Positions 31,957 to 39,748 of a DNA stretch of 41,260 nt are shown in pieces. The position numbers were made by a program, and so were the translations under genes. The stretch is from an uncultured Coriobacteriaceae bacterium (GTDB lineage: Bacteria; Actinomycetota; Coriobacteriia; Coriobacteriales; Atopobiaceae). A model generated the notes under the pieces. It ran no database searches. It was not told where the DNA came from and saw only the letters and a program-made list of their open reading frames with translations. Within the stretch, counting starts at the first letter, position 1. Every line of letters starts with the position of its first letter. The stretch lies in contig CADALE010000020.1 of assembly GCA_902788705.1 (NCBI GenBank), positions 1 through 41,260 of the forward strand, given 5' to 3'.

Positions 31957-33366
31957 ATGCGCAAGACCTACATCACCAAGACGCCCGACCAGGCAGGCGC
32001 CTTCCTCGTCTCCACCCGAGCCATCTCGGAGAACGGCGGCAACATCGTACGCGTCAACTACAACAAGGCGGTGGACGCAAATGCCCTGTTCATGGAGGTA
32101 GACGCCACCGAGGAGGAGCACAGGCGCATCGCAGCCCGCCTCGAGGAGATCAAGTACCTCACCGACGACCCCGGCATGCGCCAGATCATCCTCATCGAGC
32201 TGAGGCTTCCCGACAAGCCAGGCACGCTGCTGCCCACGCTCGAGGTCATCAACGACCACCACATCAACATCTCCTACATCAACTCGCAGGAGAACGGCAC
32301 CCCCTACCAGAACTTCAAGATGGGCCTGGTGGTGGAGGACTCCACCGAGATCAAGGAGCTCATCGACGAGCTGTCCAAGATCTGCGAGGTGCGGGTGCTT
32401 GACTACGACGGCTCCGACCACCTGCTTGACAGCACCGTGTTCTACGTCACCTTTGCCAACGAGATGCGCGAGCTGCTTGACCTCTCGCAGAACGAGACCA
32501 ACGCCGTGCTCACCTACGCGAGTCAGGTGATGGCAACCCTCGACGAGCTTGACGACTCGCCCGAGGAGGCCTTCGCCAACATCCGCAGCTTCGCGCGCTT
32601 CATGGCCAACCACACCGGCGAGGGCTTCGGCGCCAAGGTCACCACCCGCAAGCTGGCCAGCAACCTCAAGCTGCACTGCATCGAGCCTCCCTGCGGCAGC
32701 AACGTGTACATCCTCGAGCATTACGAAGCCCTGCTGTTCGTGGACAGCGGCTTTGGGTACTTCGAGCCCGAGATGGACGAGCTGCTGGACGAGCTCTTTG
32801 GCAACTTCTCCGCGCGCCGCAAGAGCGTGGTGGTAACAAACCCCGACATCGACAACTGCGGCCTGCTGCACCTGTTTGACACCATCTACCTGTGCCGCAA
32901 TGCCTACCGCAACTTCGAGCTGGAAAGCCAGGGCAAGCCCAGCTTCCGCGAGCGCAACGCACTGAACGCCCCTTACATCGCCCTGTCTAAGATCATCTCG
33001 CGCTACAACCCGCCCATCCTCTCGCGCTGCGCGGTCATAGGCAAGCGCGAGACCGACGACCCCCTGGAGACCATCGGCGCCCTGCGCTTCGGCAACTGGC
33101 TGTTCGAGGTGATCGAGGGAGCCGGTGGCCACGTGCGCGGCGAGACGGTCATCGTGTGCCATGAGCTCAAGCTGCTGTTCATGGGCGACCTCTTCGTCAA
33201 CGTGGCTGGCCTCACTGAGCACCAGCGCGAGTTCGAGGAGCTGCAACCCTCGCTGATGGCCAACGTCGACGCGAACCCGGCGCTAGCCGCCCAATGCCGT
33301 GCCCAGCTGCTGGCCGACTTCCCCGGCTACACCATCTGCCCCGGCCGCGGCCCCATCATCGGGTAG
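31957..33366 (+). CDS. Two-ACT-domain protein fused to a degenerate metallo-beta-lactamase fold
   Basis: 469 aa. Residues 1-70 and about 75-148 form two ACT ligand-binding domains (the second: LRLPDKPGTLLPTLEVINDHHINISYI). From about 225 the pattern of a metallo-beta-lactamase fold appears (ALLFVDSGFGYFEPEMDELL; KSVVVTNPDIDNCGLLHL; GGHVRGETVIVCHELKLLFMGDLFVN; ICPGRGPI). The metal site is mostly lost: HxHxDH is NPDIDN (about 294-299) and the final PGHG is PGRG. Only the His of GGH (~391) and Asp of GDLF (~410) remain. It is therefore probably a sensor or regulatory protein rather than a hydrolase. GGAGGATCC precedes the ATG. Monocistronic. Confidence 0.82.
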   Translation: MRKTYITKTPDQAGAFLVSTRAISENGGNIVRVNYNKAVDANALFMEVDATEEEHRRIAARLEEIKYLTDDPGMRQIILIELRLPDKPGTLLPTLEVINDHHINISYINSQENGTPYQNFKMGLVVEDSTEIKELIDELSKICEVRVLDYDGSDHLLDSTVFYVTFANEMRELLDLSQNETNAVLTYASQVMATLDELDDSPEEAFANIRSFARFMANHTGEGFGAKVTTRKLASNLKLHCIEPPCGSNVYILEHYEALLFVDSGFGYFEPEMDELLDELFGNFSARRKSVVVTNPDIDNCGLLHLFDTIYLCRNAYRNFELESQGKPSFRERNALNAPYIALSKIISRYNPPILSRCAVIGKRETDDPLETIGALRFGNWLFEVIEGAGGHVRGETVIVCHELKLLFMGDLFVNVAGLTEHQREFEELQPSLMANVDANPALAAQCRAQLLADFPGYTICPGRGPIIG

Positions 33367-33394
33367 CGACGCAAAAGGCCAAGAAGGATACCGG

Positions 33395-33451
33395 AGGCCT
33401 GCCACGGGGGGGTAGCCCCTGCTGGCAGGGGTACCCCCCCGTGGCAGGCCT
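33395..33451. repeat. 57-nt near-perfect hairpin
   Basis: Arms 33395-33414 and 33432-33451 are fully complementary over 20 bp (AGGCCTGCCACGGGGGGGTA). One unpaired G follows, then CCCCTG/CAGGGG around the loop CTGG, giving 26 bp in all. There is no U-tract on either strand. It lies 28 nt after the ACT/MBL stop and 63 nt before the 5'-nucleotidase start. Confidence 0.9.
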
Positions 33452-33514
33452 GCTCTGGCCCTCAACCAACTTGTCTGATACAGTCGAGGCATACCCACGA
33501 GCGAGGGAGGGGCC

Positions 33515-34984
33515 ATGCCGCGACACCACCTCACCATCCTGCACTCCAATGACCTGCATGGCGACTTCCTTCCCAAGGAGGTCGACGGCATCCAGACGGG
33601 CGGCATTTCGCGGCTATCGGGCTATGTGAAGCAGGCCCGCGCAGAGGCCAAGGGCGAAATCGTCTACGCGCTCGCCGGCGACATGTTCCGCGGCTCCATC
33701 ATCGACTCCGAGTATCGCGGGCTCTCCACCATCGACCTCGTCAACGTGCTCGACCCCGACGTCGCGACGGTGGGCAACCACGAGGTTGACTACGGCCTCG
33801 CGCACCTGCTCTTCCTTGAGCGCTGCGCTACCTTCCCCATCATCAACGCCAACCTGTTCATCACCATGAACAACACGCGCCTCTTCGAGCCGTACCTCAC
33901 TTGCAAGGCGGGAGGCCTCAACGTGCTGTTCATCGGCATCCTCACTGACGAGGTGCTCGCCTCCACCAAGCAGGAGAAGGTCATCGGGGCGTTCGTGGAC
34001 ATCGAGGAGGCCGCACGCGAGGTGGGCATCATCTGCGACAACTACCGCACCCGGCATACCGACCTCACGGTGCTGCTCACCCACATCGGCATCGAGAAGG
34101 ACCGGGAGCTTGCCGCCCTGCTTGACCCCAACTTTGGCGTGAATCTCATCATTGGCGGGCACTCCCACACCTTCATGGAGGAGCCCGAGGTGGTCAATGG
34201 CATCCCCATCGTGCAGGCGGGATGCGGCACCGGTGTCATCGGACGTCTGGAGCTGACGGTAGGCACGCTCCTCTCGTCAGGAGGCATATCAGAGCTGAAG
34301 TGGTCGCTCGAGCCCATCAACGAGCTCACCGCGCCGGCGGACCCCGTGATGGACGAGCTCATCGAGACCTACCGCAGCGAGACGGACCGCAAGTACAAGC
34401 GTGTGGTCACCCGCTGGGCCCGCACGCTCACGCACCCCTCGCGCACGCAGGAGACCGAGATGGGCAACCTCTACGCAGACCTCATGCAGGACGAGAGCTC
34501 CTTTGACGTGATGCTCTTTGCCTCGGGAGGCATTCGCAAGGAGTCGCTGGGGCCCATCATCGAGGTCCAGGGCATGCTTGAGAACACGCCCTTTGACGGG
34601 CCCATCCACATGCTGAAGGTGACGGGCGCGCAGTTCCGCCGGATGGTCACCTTCCTCATGCGCGACGACGCATGGGAGGGGCACACGGAGTTCTACCAGT
34701 TTTCGCGCGGCGTGCGCATCGTGTGGCGCAAGAGCACCCACACGCTCGAGGAGTTCAAGCTCAACGGGCAGGACATAACCGACAACCAAGAGATCCTCAT
34801 CGCCCTCCAGGACTACCACTACCAAAGCTTCACGGAGTTCTTTGGCGTGCCCATAGAGGAGGTGGCCGCCAACATGAGGCCGCGCGTGGTGGCCGTCTCG
34901 CAAAACAACATCATCGAGGAGTACTTCTCGACCCACCAGAGCCTCGACGCCCATGTAGAGGGCCGCATCGTCATCCTCGACTGA
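33515..34984 (+). CDS. Cytosolic 5'-nucleotidase / 2',3'-cyclic phosphodiesterase-like metallophosphatase
   Basis: 489 aa, UshA/CpdB-like. N-terminal metallophosphatase (about 1-260) with metal motifs SNDLHGDF, GDMFRGS, GNHEVDYG and IIGGHSHT. C-terminal 5'-nucleotidase domain (about 290-489) with ETEMGNLYADLM, LFASGGIR and the substrate-binding F-x-F-S-like block EFYQFSRGVRIVW. No signal peptide or anchor, unlike UshA, so it would act inside the cell, dephosphorylating nucleotides or sugar-nucleotides. Products would feed Add, DeoD and Pdp. ATG 33515 follows GAGGGAGGGG. Confidence 0.9.
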   Translation: MPRHHLTILHSNDLHGDFLPKEVDGIQTGGISRLSGYVKQARAEAKGEIVYALAGDMFRGSIIDSEYRGLSTIDLVNVLDPDVATVGNHEVDYGLAHLLFLERCATFPIINANLFITMNNTRLFEPYLTCKAGGLNVLFIGILTDEVLASTKQEKVIGAFVDIEEAAREVGIICDNYRTRHTDLTVLLTHIGIEKDRELAALLDPNFGVNLIIGGHSHTFMEEPEVVNGIPIVQAGCGTGVIGRLELTVGTLLSSGGISELKWSLEPINELTAPADPVMDELIETYRSETDRKYKRVVTRWARTLTHPSRTQETEMGNLYADLMQDESSFDVMLFASGGIRKESLGPIIEVQGMLENTPFDGPIHMLKVTGAQFRRMVTFLMRDDAWEGHTEFYQFSRGVRIVWRKSTHTLEEFKLNGQDITDNQEILIALQDYHYQSFTEFFGVPIEEVAANMRPRVVAVSQNNIIEEYFSTHQSLDAHVEGRIVILD

Positions 34985-35068
34985 GGTCGCTGCCGCAGGG
35001 CTTGGCAACGGGTGTCTCATGCCGGCCTGGGTATACTCACCTTAGGCTCTCTCGGCGAAAGGCTATGC

Positions 35069-35260
35069 ATGAACGAGAACGGCGGTCTCTCCAACCGCAC
35101 CAAAGGCATCATCACGCTGGTCATCGTTGGCCTCTACCTCATCTTCCCCGCTGACGTAATCCCCGACGCGATGGCTGGCCTCGGCCAGCTCGATGACCTC
35201 ATCGTCTTCGCGCTGGGCGTGGCCAGCGTGGTGTCGCGGCTTCGCAAGCCCCAAGGATAG
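35069..35260 (+). CDS. DUF1232 (YkvA-like) small membrane protein
   Basis: 63 aa. A hydrophobic segment IITLVIVGLYLIFPADVIPDA leads into GLGQLDDLIVFALG, the hallmark of DUF1232 proteins, ending in a basic tail. Function unknown. GAAAGG lies upstream of ATG 35069. A TATACT at 35032-35037 may be its -10, without a matching -35. Confidence 0.85.
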   Translation: MNENGGLSNRTKGIITLVIVGLYLIFPADVIPDAMAGLGQLDDLIVFALGVASVVSRLRKPQG

Positions 35261-35337
35261 AGGCGAGGCAACGCCCACCCGCAAGCCTGCCATGGTGTAC
35301 CATGCTGCACCAAAACACGGCGTGGAGAGGATACGGC

Positions 35338-36348
35338 ATGGAAACGTCGCTTGCCACCGTTGAGCAAAACTGCCTGATTGACCTGCACCTTCATCTGGAC
35401 GGGTCCATCTCTGTGCCGATGGCGAGGCGGCTTGCCGCACTTGACGGCCGCACGCTTGACGAGGATGACGCCGCACTTGGCAGGCGGCTCTCCGTCACCG
35501 CCGACTGCCGCGACCTCAACGAATACCTCGCGAAGTTCGACTTCACGGCAGAGCTCCTGGAGACGCGCGAGCAGCTGAGCGAGTGCACCTACCTGCTGCA
35601 GGAGGAGCTCGCGCAGCTGGGCTACGTCTACGCCGAGATCCGCTTCGCGCCACAACGGCATGGTGCGCGGGGCTTGTCGCAGCGCGAGGCCGTGGAGGCC
35701 GTGCTCGAGGGACTAGGCCGCTCGAGCTTCGAGGCTCGCATCATCCTGTGCTGCATGCGCGGCGACGACACGCTTGAGGCCAACCTCGAGACCGTGCGCC
35801 TTGCGGCCGAGTACCTTGGCCGGGGCGTGGTGGCGCTGGACCTTGCCGGCGCGGAGGCACTCTTCCCCACGGCCGACTATGCCGACGTCTTCGCCCTGGC
35901 CCGCAGGCTTGGCGTGCCGTTCACCATTCATGCTGGCGAGGCCGATGGGCCCCAGAGCGTGTGGGACGCACTGTCGTTTGGTGCCCAGCGCATCGGGCAC
36001 GGCATCCGCGCCATCGAGGACGATGCGCTGGTGGAGCGCCTGGCGCGCGAGGGCATCGCCTTGGAGATGTGCCCCACCAGCGAGCTGCAGACCTCGGCCA
36101 TCGACGACTACGCGAAGTTTCCCTTGGCAAGCCTGATCGAGCGCGGAGTTGTCGTGACGGTCAACTCCGACAACATGGGGGTCTCGGGCACCGACGTGCG
36201 CCGCGAGCTTCTTCTGCTGACCAGCATCTTCGGGCTGACAAACAAGGACGTGCATCAGCTACTGGCAAATGCCGCGCGCTCTGCCTTCGCAAGCGATGCG
36301 CTGAAGGAGGAGCTAGTCCGCCGCATCGACGCCGAGTTTGCGCGGTAG
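35338..36348 (+). CDS. add: Adenosine deaminase
   Basis: 336 aa TIM-barrel zinc enzyme turning (deoxy)adenosine into (deoxy)inosine. Zinc ligands: HLHLDGS near residue 17, HAGEADGP with the catalytic Glu (about residues 200-207), and VNSDNMGVSGT (metal-binding Asp). The GHGIRAIEDD segment carries the conserved catalytic-site His. ATG 35338 follows GGAGAGG; a longer in-frame start lacks support. Inosine produced would be split by DeoD. Monocistronic, and followed by a 52-bp repeat array. Confidence 0.94.
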   Translation: METSLATVEQNCLIDLHLHLDGSISVPMARRLAALDGRTLDEDDAALGRRLSVTADCRDLNEYLAKFDFTAELLETREQLSECTYLLQEELAQLGYVYAEIRFAPQRHGARGLSQREAVEAVLEGLGRSSFEARIILCCMRGDDTLEANLETVRLAAEYLGRGVVALDLAGAEALFPTADYADVFALARRLGVPFTIHAGEADGPQSVWDALSFGAQRIGHGIRAIEDDALVERLAREGIALEMCPTSELQTSAIDDYAKFPLASLIERGVVVTVNSDNMGVSGTDVRRELLLLTSIFGLTNKDVHQLLANAARSAFASDALKEELVRRIDAEFAR

Positions 36349-36377
36349 GAGGAGCTTCACGGGGCAGACAGCCCCGG

Positions 36378-36625
36378 GATGTCGGGAGTGTTGCGCGCAC
36401 GCAGCGGTTCCGACACCAGGCGGCCCCAGGATGTCGGGAGTGTTGCGCGCACGCAGCGGTTCCGACACCAGGCGGCCCCAGGATGTCGGAAGTGCAGCCT
36501 CCATGCAACGCTTCCGACGCCAAGCGGCCCCGCAATGTCGGGAGCGTGGCCTCCATGCAGCGGTTCCGACACCAGGCAGGCTCCGCATGTCGGGAGTGTC
36601 GCGCGTACGCTACACTCCCGACACC
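36378..36625. repeat. 52-bp palindromic tandem array A3 (five units)
   Basis: Units start at 36378, 36430, 36482, 36534 and 36586, exactly 52 bp apart (dyad starting two bases into each unit). The first two are identical. Arms GTCGGGA or GTCGGAA pair with TTCCGAC; the last unit has a 12-bp perfect stem (TGTCGGGAGTGT/ACACTCCCGACA). Linkers are ACCAGGCGGCCCCAGGAT or close. The array lies between convergent add and ysxC. Confidence 0.92.
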
Positions 36626-36658
36626 TCGCAGCATCTCGTCGTGCCGGCGCACAAAGAT

Positions 36659-36734
36659 GCGCCGCCCGCGGAAGGGTACGGGCGGCGCAAAGGAAGGAAG
36701 GTGCTGTGGGGCAGGGCATCAACCCTGCCGTTAT
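36659..36734. terminator. Two hairpins between array A3 and ysxC
   Basis: GCGCCGCCCG/CGGGCGGCGC (36659-36688, 10-bp stem and 10-nt loop) is followed on the minus strand by ATCTTTG. GGCAGGG/CCCTGCC (about 36712-36732) follows. The first may end the minus-strand ysxC transcript; U-tracts are poor. The remaining 120 nt to ysxC show nothing recognisable. Confidence 0.45.
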
Positions 36735-36857
36735 GTATGTGATACCCGCTCCGCGATGCTCGCGTAATCCTCAGGCCCGACTTCACACAATCCCACAAAT
36801 GTGTCCAACAAGTCTCCATTTGTGGCCAACTATGAGCCCGCCAACTTGGGCCTATGC

Positions 36858-37442
36858 CTACAGGCACGCCTCCTCGATGCGGCGGCGCAGCTCGTCGATG
36901 CCAAGGCCCGTCTCGGCCGAGGTGACCACCATCTGCTCGCGTGGCACCTCAAGCTGCTTGGACAGCACGGCCACCTGATGCTGCTGCTTGGGCCGACTCA
37001 GCTTGTCAGCCTTGGTAAGCGCCACCACGAAGGGCAGCTCCTCGTCCTTTAGGAACTCCAGCATCTCGCGGTCGATCTTCTGCGCCTCAAGGCGGATGTC
37101 CACCAGCGCCACCACCAAGTTGAAGCTGCGCTCCTGCTCGAAGTAGCCGCCGATGAGGTCGGCCCAGCGCTGGCGCTCGCCCTTCGACACCTTCGCGTAG
37201 CCATATCCCGGCAGGTCGACGAAGCTCACGCCGTCCACGTCAAAGAAGTTGATGTTTGCCGTGCGCCCCGGGGTGCTGGACACCTTGGCCAGGGCCCTGC
37301 GTCCCACCAGACGGTTGAGCAGCGACGACTTGCCCACGTTGGAGCGCCCCACAAACGACACCTCGGGCGTCGTGGGCTGCGGGAGATCGTCCACCTTTCC
37401 GTAGCTCCTGTCGAAGCGTACCGTGTCATATCTCAGTGCCAT
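36858..37442 (-). CDS. ysxC: Ribosome-biogenesis GTPase YsxC/EngB
   Basis: 194 aa, essential GTPase of the TrmE-Era-EngA-like group needed for large ribosomal subunit assembly. G1 GRSNVGKSSLLN (about residues 31-42), switch region TPGRTANINFF, G3 DLPGYGYAKVS, G4 TKADK and G5 TSAETG are all intact, and the length matches EngB (~195). ATG 37442 lies after GGAGG. Transcribed away from the lacI-like genes. Confidence 0.95.
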   Translation of the reverse strand: MALRYDTVRFDRSYGKVDDLPQPTTPEVSFVGRSNVGKSSLLNRLVGRRALAKVSSTPGRTANINFFDVDGVSFVDLPGYGYAKVSKGERQRWADLIGGYFEQERSFNLVVALVDIRLEAQKIDREMLEFLKDEELPFVVALTKADKLSRPKQQHQVAVLSKQLEVPREQMVVTSAETGLGIDELRRRIEEACL

Positions 37443-37538
37443 GGACCCTCCTCACGTGTCGTTCGCCTATTGTACCTGCCCCTCATTCGTCTCAGCCAGC
37501 CAATTGCTGCTATGATTCACAAAAGAGAGAGGGAATCC

Positions 37539-38522
37539 ATGGACATCAACGAAATCGCACGGCTTGCCGGCGTCTCCCGCGCAACGGTGTCGCGCTACCT
37601 CAACAACGGCTACGTCAGCCAGGAGAAGCGGCAGCTCATCAGCAGGGTCATCCAGGAGACGGGATACGTGCCGTCGCAGTCGGCCCAGCAGCTTCGCACG
37701 GGAAAGACCGGACTGGTGGGCGTGGTCATTCCCAAGGTGCACAGCCAATCCGTGGCGCGCATGCTTGCGGGCATCACCGAGGGCTTCCTGGGCACCGAGT
37801 ACCACACGCTGCTCTCCAACACCAACAACGATCCCGAGGAAGAGATTCGCTGCCTGCGCGCCTTTGCCGAGCGGCCGCGCGTGGACGGCGTCATCCTCAT
37901 CGCCACCGTCATCACCGACCAGCACCTCGAGGCGCTGCGCGCGCTCACCGTACCGGTCGTCATCCTTGGGCAGAAGCTCGAGGGGTTCAGCTGCGTCTAC
38001 CACAACGACTATCGCGCCACCCTTGACGTCGCGCGCATCGCGGTGCGCAAGGCCCAGCACCCCGCCTTCATCGGGGTGCGCGAGGACGACGTTGCCGCCG
38101 GGGCCATGCGCCACAAGGCCTTCCTCGACGCCTGCCACGAGGCGGGCATCGAGCCCCGTCCCGAGCAGCAGGTGGTGGGCGACTTCACCGTCGAGTCGGG
38201 CTACCTCTGCTGCGAGCAGGTCATGGACGCGGCGCCCGACACCGACGCCATCGTGTGCGCCACCGACGACATCGCGCTGGGGGCCCTCGCCTGCCTGCGC
38301 GAGTACGGCCACGACGTGCCCAACGACGTGCAGGTGACGGGCGTCGGCGACTCCGAGCTCTCGCGCATCCTCGTCCCGTCGCTCACCTCGGCCCACCTCT
38401 TCTACAAGACCAGCGGCTACGACGCCACCAGGATCTTGCTGAAGGCCATGGAGAACGGCGACGAGATCCCGCGCCTGCTCAAGATGGGCTACGAGACCTA
38501 CGCGCGCAACTCCACCCTCTAG
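37539..38522 (+). CDS. LacI-family transcriptional regulator (ScrR-like)
   Basis: 327 aa. The N-terminal LacI HTH MDINEIARLAGVSRATVSRY plus hinge helix region (NNGYVSQEKR...TGYVPSQSAQQLR) is followed by a periplasmic-binding-like sugar domain (TGLVGVVIPKVHSQSVARMLAG; later CATDDIALGALACLREYG). ATG 37539 follows GAGAGGG; upstream frame extension has no ribosome site. First of two tandem LacI genes before a PTS permease, so it probably senses the PTS sugar, sucrose being the best guess. Which of the two binds the operator at 39652 is not decided by the sequence. Confidence 0.9.
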   Translation: MDINEIARLAGVSRATVSRYLNNGYVSQEKRQLISRVIQETGYVPSQSAQQLRTGKTGLVGVVIPKVHSQSVARMLAGITEGFLGTEYHTLLSNTNNDPEEEIRCLRAFAERPRVDGVILIATVITDQHLEALRALTVPVVILGQKLEGFSCVYHNDYRATLDVARIAVRKAQHPAFIGVREDDVAAGAMRHKAFLDACHEAGIEPRPEQQVVGDFTVESGYLCCEQVMDAAPDTDAIVCATDDIALGALACLREYGHDVPNDVQVTGVGDSELSRILVPSLTSAHLFYKTSGYDATRILLKAMENGDEIPRLLKMGYETYARNSTL

Positions 38523-38609
38523 ACTGCCCTATTTGCCCGATGGGGTTTGTAAGGACGCACGCCTGTTGGGTAAACTATGTGCAAAACGTAAAGGCAAGGC
38601 AGGTGTGGC
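38523..38609 (+). promoter_or_regulatory. Gap between the two LacI genes
   Basis: 87 nt with a TAAACT -10-like box (about 38571) and an AT-rich stretch GTGCAAAACGTAAAGG that could be half a LacI-type site. The second regulator therefore probably has its own promoter. Evidence is weak. Confidence 0.3.
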
Positions 38610-39587
38610 ATGACCAACAAGGAAGTGGCGGAGCTAGCGGGCGTGTCCATCGCCGCCGTCTCGCGCTACCTCAACGGGGGCTACCTCTCCGACGAGAAGC
38701 GCCAGCGCATCGCGCAGGCCATCGAGGAGACGGGCTACGTGCCCTCGGCCAACGCCCGCATCCTGCGCCTGAAGAAGTCCAACACCGTGGGCATCGTGCT
38801 CGCGAAGAACGACGAGGCCACCATGGCCGGTGTCGCCGCCGGCCTCGAGAAGTACCTCTTCGCGGGAGGATACGGCTCGTCGCTGGCCTACGTGCGCGAT
38901 GACGAGCTGGCCGAGTTCAACGCCATGCGCTCGATGCTCGAGCACCAGGTAGACGGCATCGTGCTCATCAGCTCGGCACCGGTGCCCGGCAGCCTCGAGC
39001 TCTTCGAGCGGGCGCGCGTGCCCGTGGTCATCGTGGGCCAGCATGCCCGCAGCCACAACTGCGTGCGCTTTGACAACTTTGGCGCCGCCTACGACCTTGC
39101 CTCGTCGCTTGGCTGCGACGTCGACGACCGCGTGGCCTACATCGACGCCCCGGGCCGCTTCCGCTCGTTTGGCAGCGACCGTCGCAAGGGGTTCCTCGCC
39201 GGCCTCGAGCGCATCGGCGTGCCGGAGGACCACATCGACGTGGTGCCCGGCGGCTTCACGCTGGCCGACGGTTACCGCGTCGGCCGCGAGCTGCTTGCCA
39301 CCAAGCCGGGCTATGACTTCATCAGCTGCGCCACCGATACCGTTGCCGCAGGCGTCTACCAGGCCATTCGCGAGCGGTTTGGCTCGCTTGACTCTTCCCG
39401 TGCGCCGCGCGTCTCGGGCTTTGGTTGCGAGCCCATCCTGCAGGCGCTGGTAGGTCCCATGCCCACCGTGCGCTTCGACTACGAGGAGTGCGGCATTAAG
39501 GCGGCCGAGATGATGGTGAGCCTGCTTAAGAACGAAGTCAGCAGCGCCGCCAGCATCATCTTGGGATACCAGGTGGTGGGCGTCTAG
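38610..39587 (+). CDS. Second LacI-family transcriptional regulator
   Basis: 325 aa. HTH MTNKEVAELAGVSIAAVSRY with NGGYLSDEKRQRIAQAIEETGYVPSANARIL, then a sugar-binding domain (SNTVGIVLAKNDEATMAGVAAG; ISCATDTVAAGVYQAIRERFG). It is paralogous to the preceding protein, especially in the DNA-binding part, so both may see similar operators while sensing different ligands. Stop at 39587 is 161 nt before the PTS gene. Confidence 0.9.
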   Translation: MTNKEVAELAGVSIAAVSRYLNGGYLSDEKRQRIAQAIEETGYVPSANARILRLKKSNTVGIVLAKNDEATMAGVAAGLEKYLFAGGYGSSLAYVRDDELAEFNAMRSMLEHQVDGIVLISSAPVPGSLELFERARVPVVIVGQHARSHNCVRFDNFGAAYDLASSLGCDVDDRVAYIDAPGRFRSFGSDRRKGFLAGLERIGVPEDHIDVVPGGFTLADGYRVGRELLATKPGYDFISCATDTVAAGVYQAIRERFGSLDSSRAPRVSGFGCEPILQALVGPMPTVRFDYEECGIKAAEMMVSLLKNEVSSAASIILGYQVVGV

Positions 39588-39640
39588 GGGCCACAGCGCC
39601 ACCACAAACGACCTTTTGGCGGCTAGCGGCATTATTCTTG

Positions 39641-39669
39641 TTGCCACACCATGTGAAATCGATTACAGT
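39641..39669 (+). promoter_or_regulatory. Promoter of the PTS gene
   Basis: TTGCCA (39641-39646) and TACAGT (39664-39669) with a 17-bp spacer. The -10 is overlapped by the first operator-like palindrome. Confidence 0.65.
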
Positions 39670-39726
39670 TTCAAGCCAGTCATAGCGCGTCTCTTTCGAC
39701 GTCGACTGCTATGAAATTGATTTCAT
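39652..39726 (+). promoter_or_regulatory. Two LacI-type operators before the PTS gene
   Basis: TGAAATCGATTACA (39653-39666) lies on the -10. ATGAAATTGATTTCAT (39711-39726), a perfect 16-bp palindrome, lies just before the ribosome site. The two share the core TGAAATyGATT, about 58 bp apart. Repression by one or both adjacent LacI proteins, perhaps through looping, fits. Confidence 0.7.
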
Positions 39727-39748
39727 CATGAAGAAGGGGGAAGGTTCT

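Noticed and set aside
36378..36625. CRISPR array (52-bp period)
   Set aside because: The inter-dyad segments are nearly identical in several units and recur in another array 12 kb away, so they are not independent spacers.
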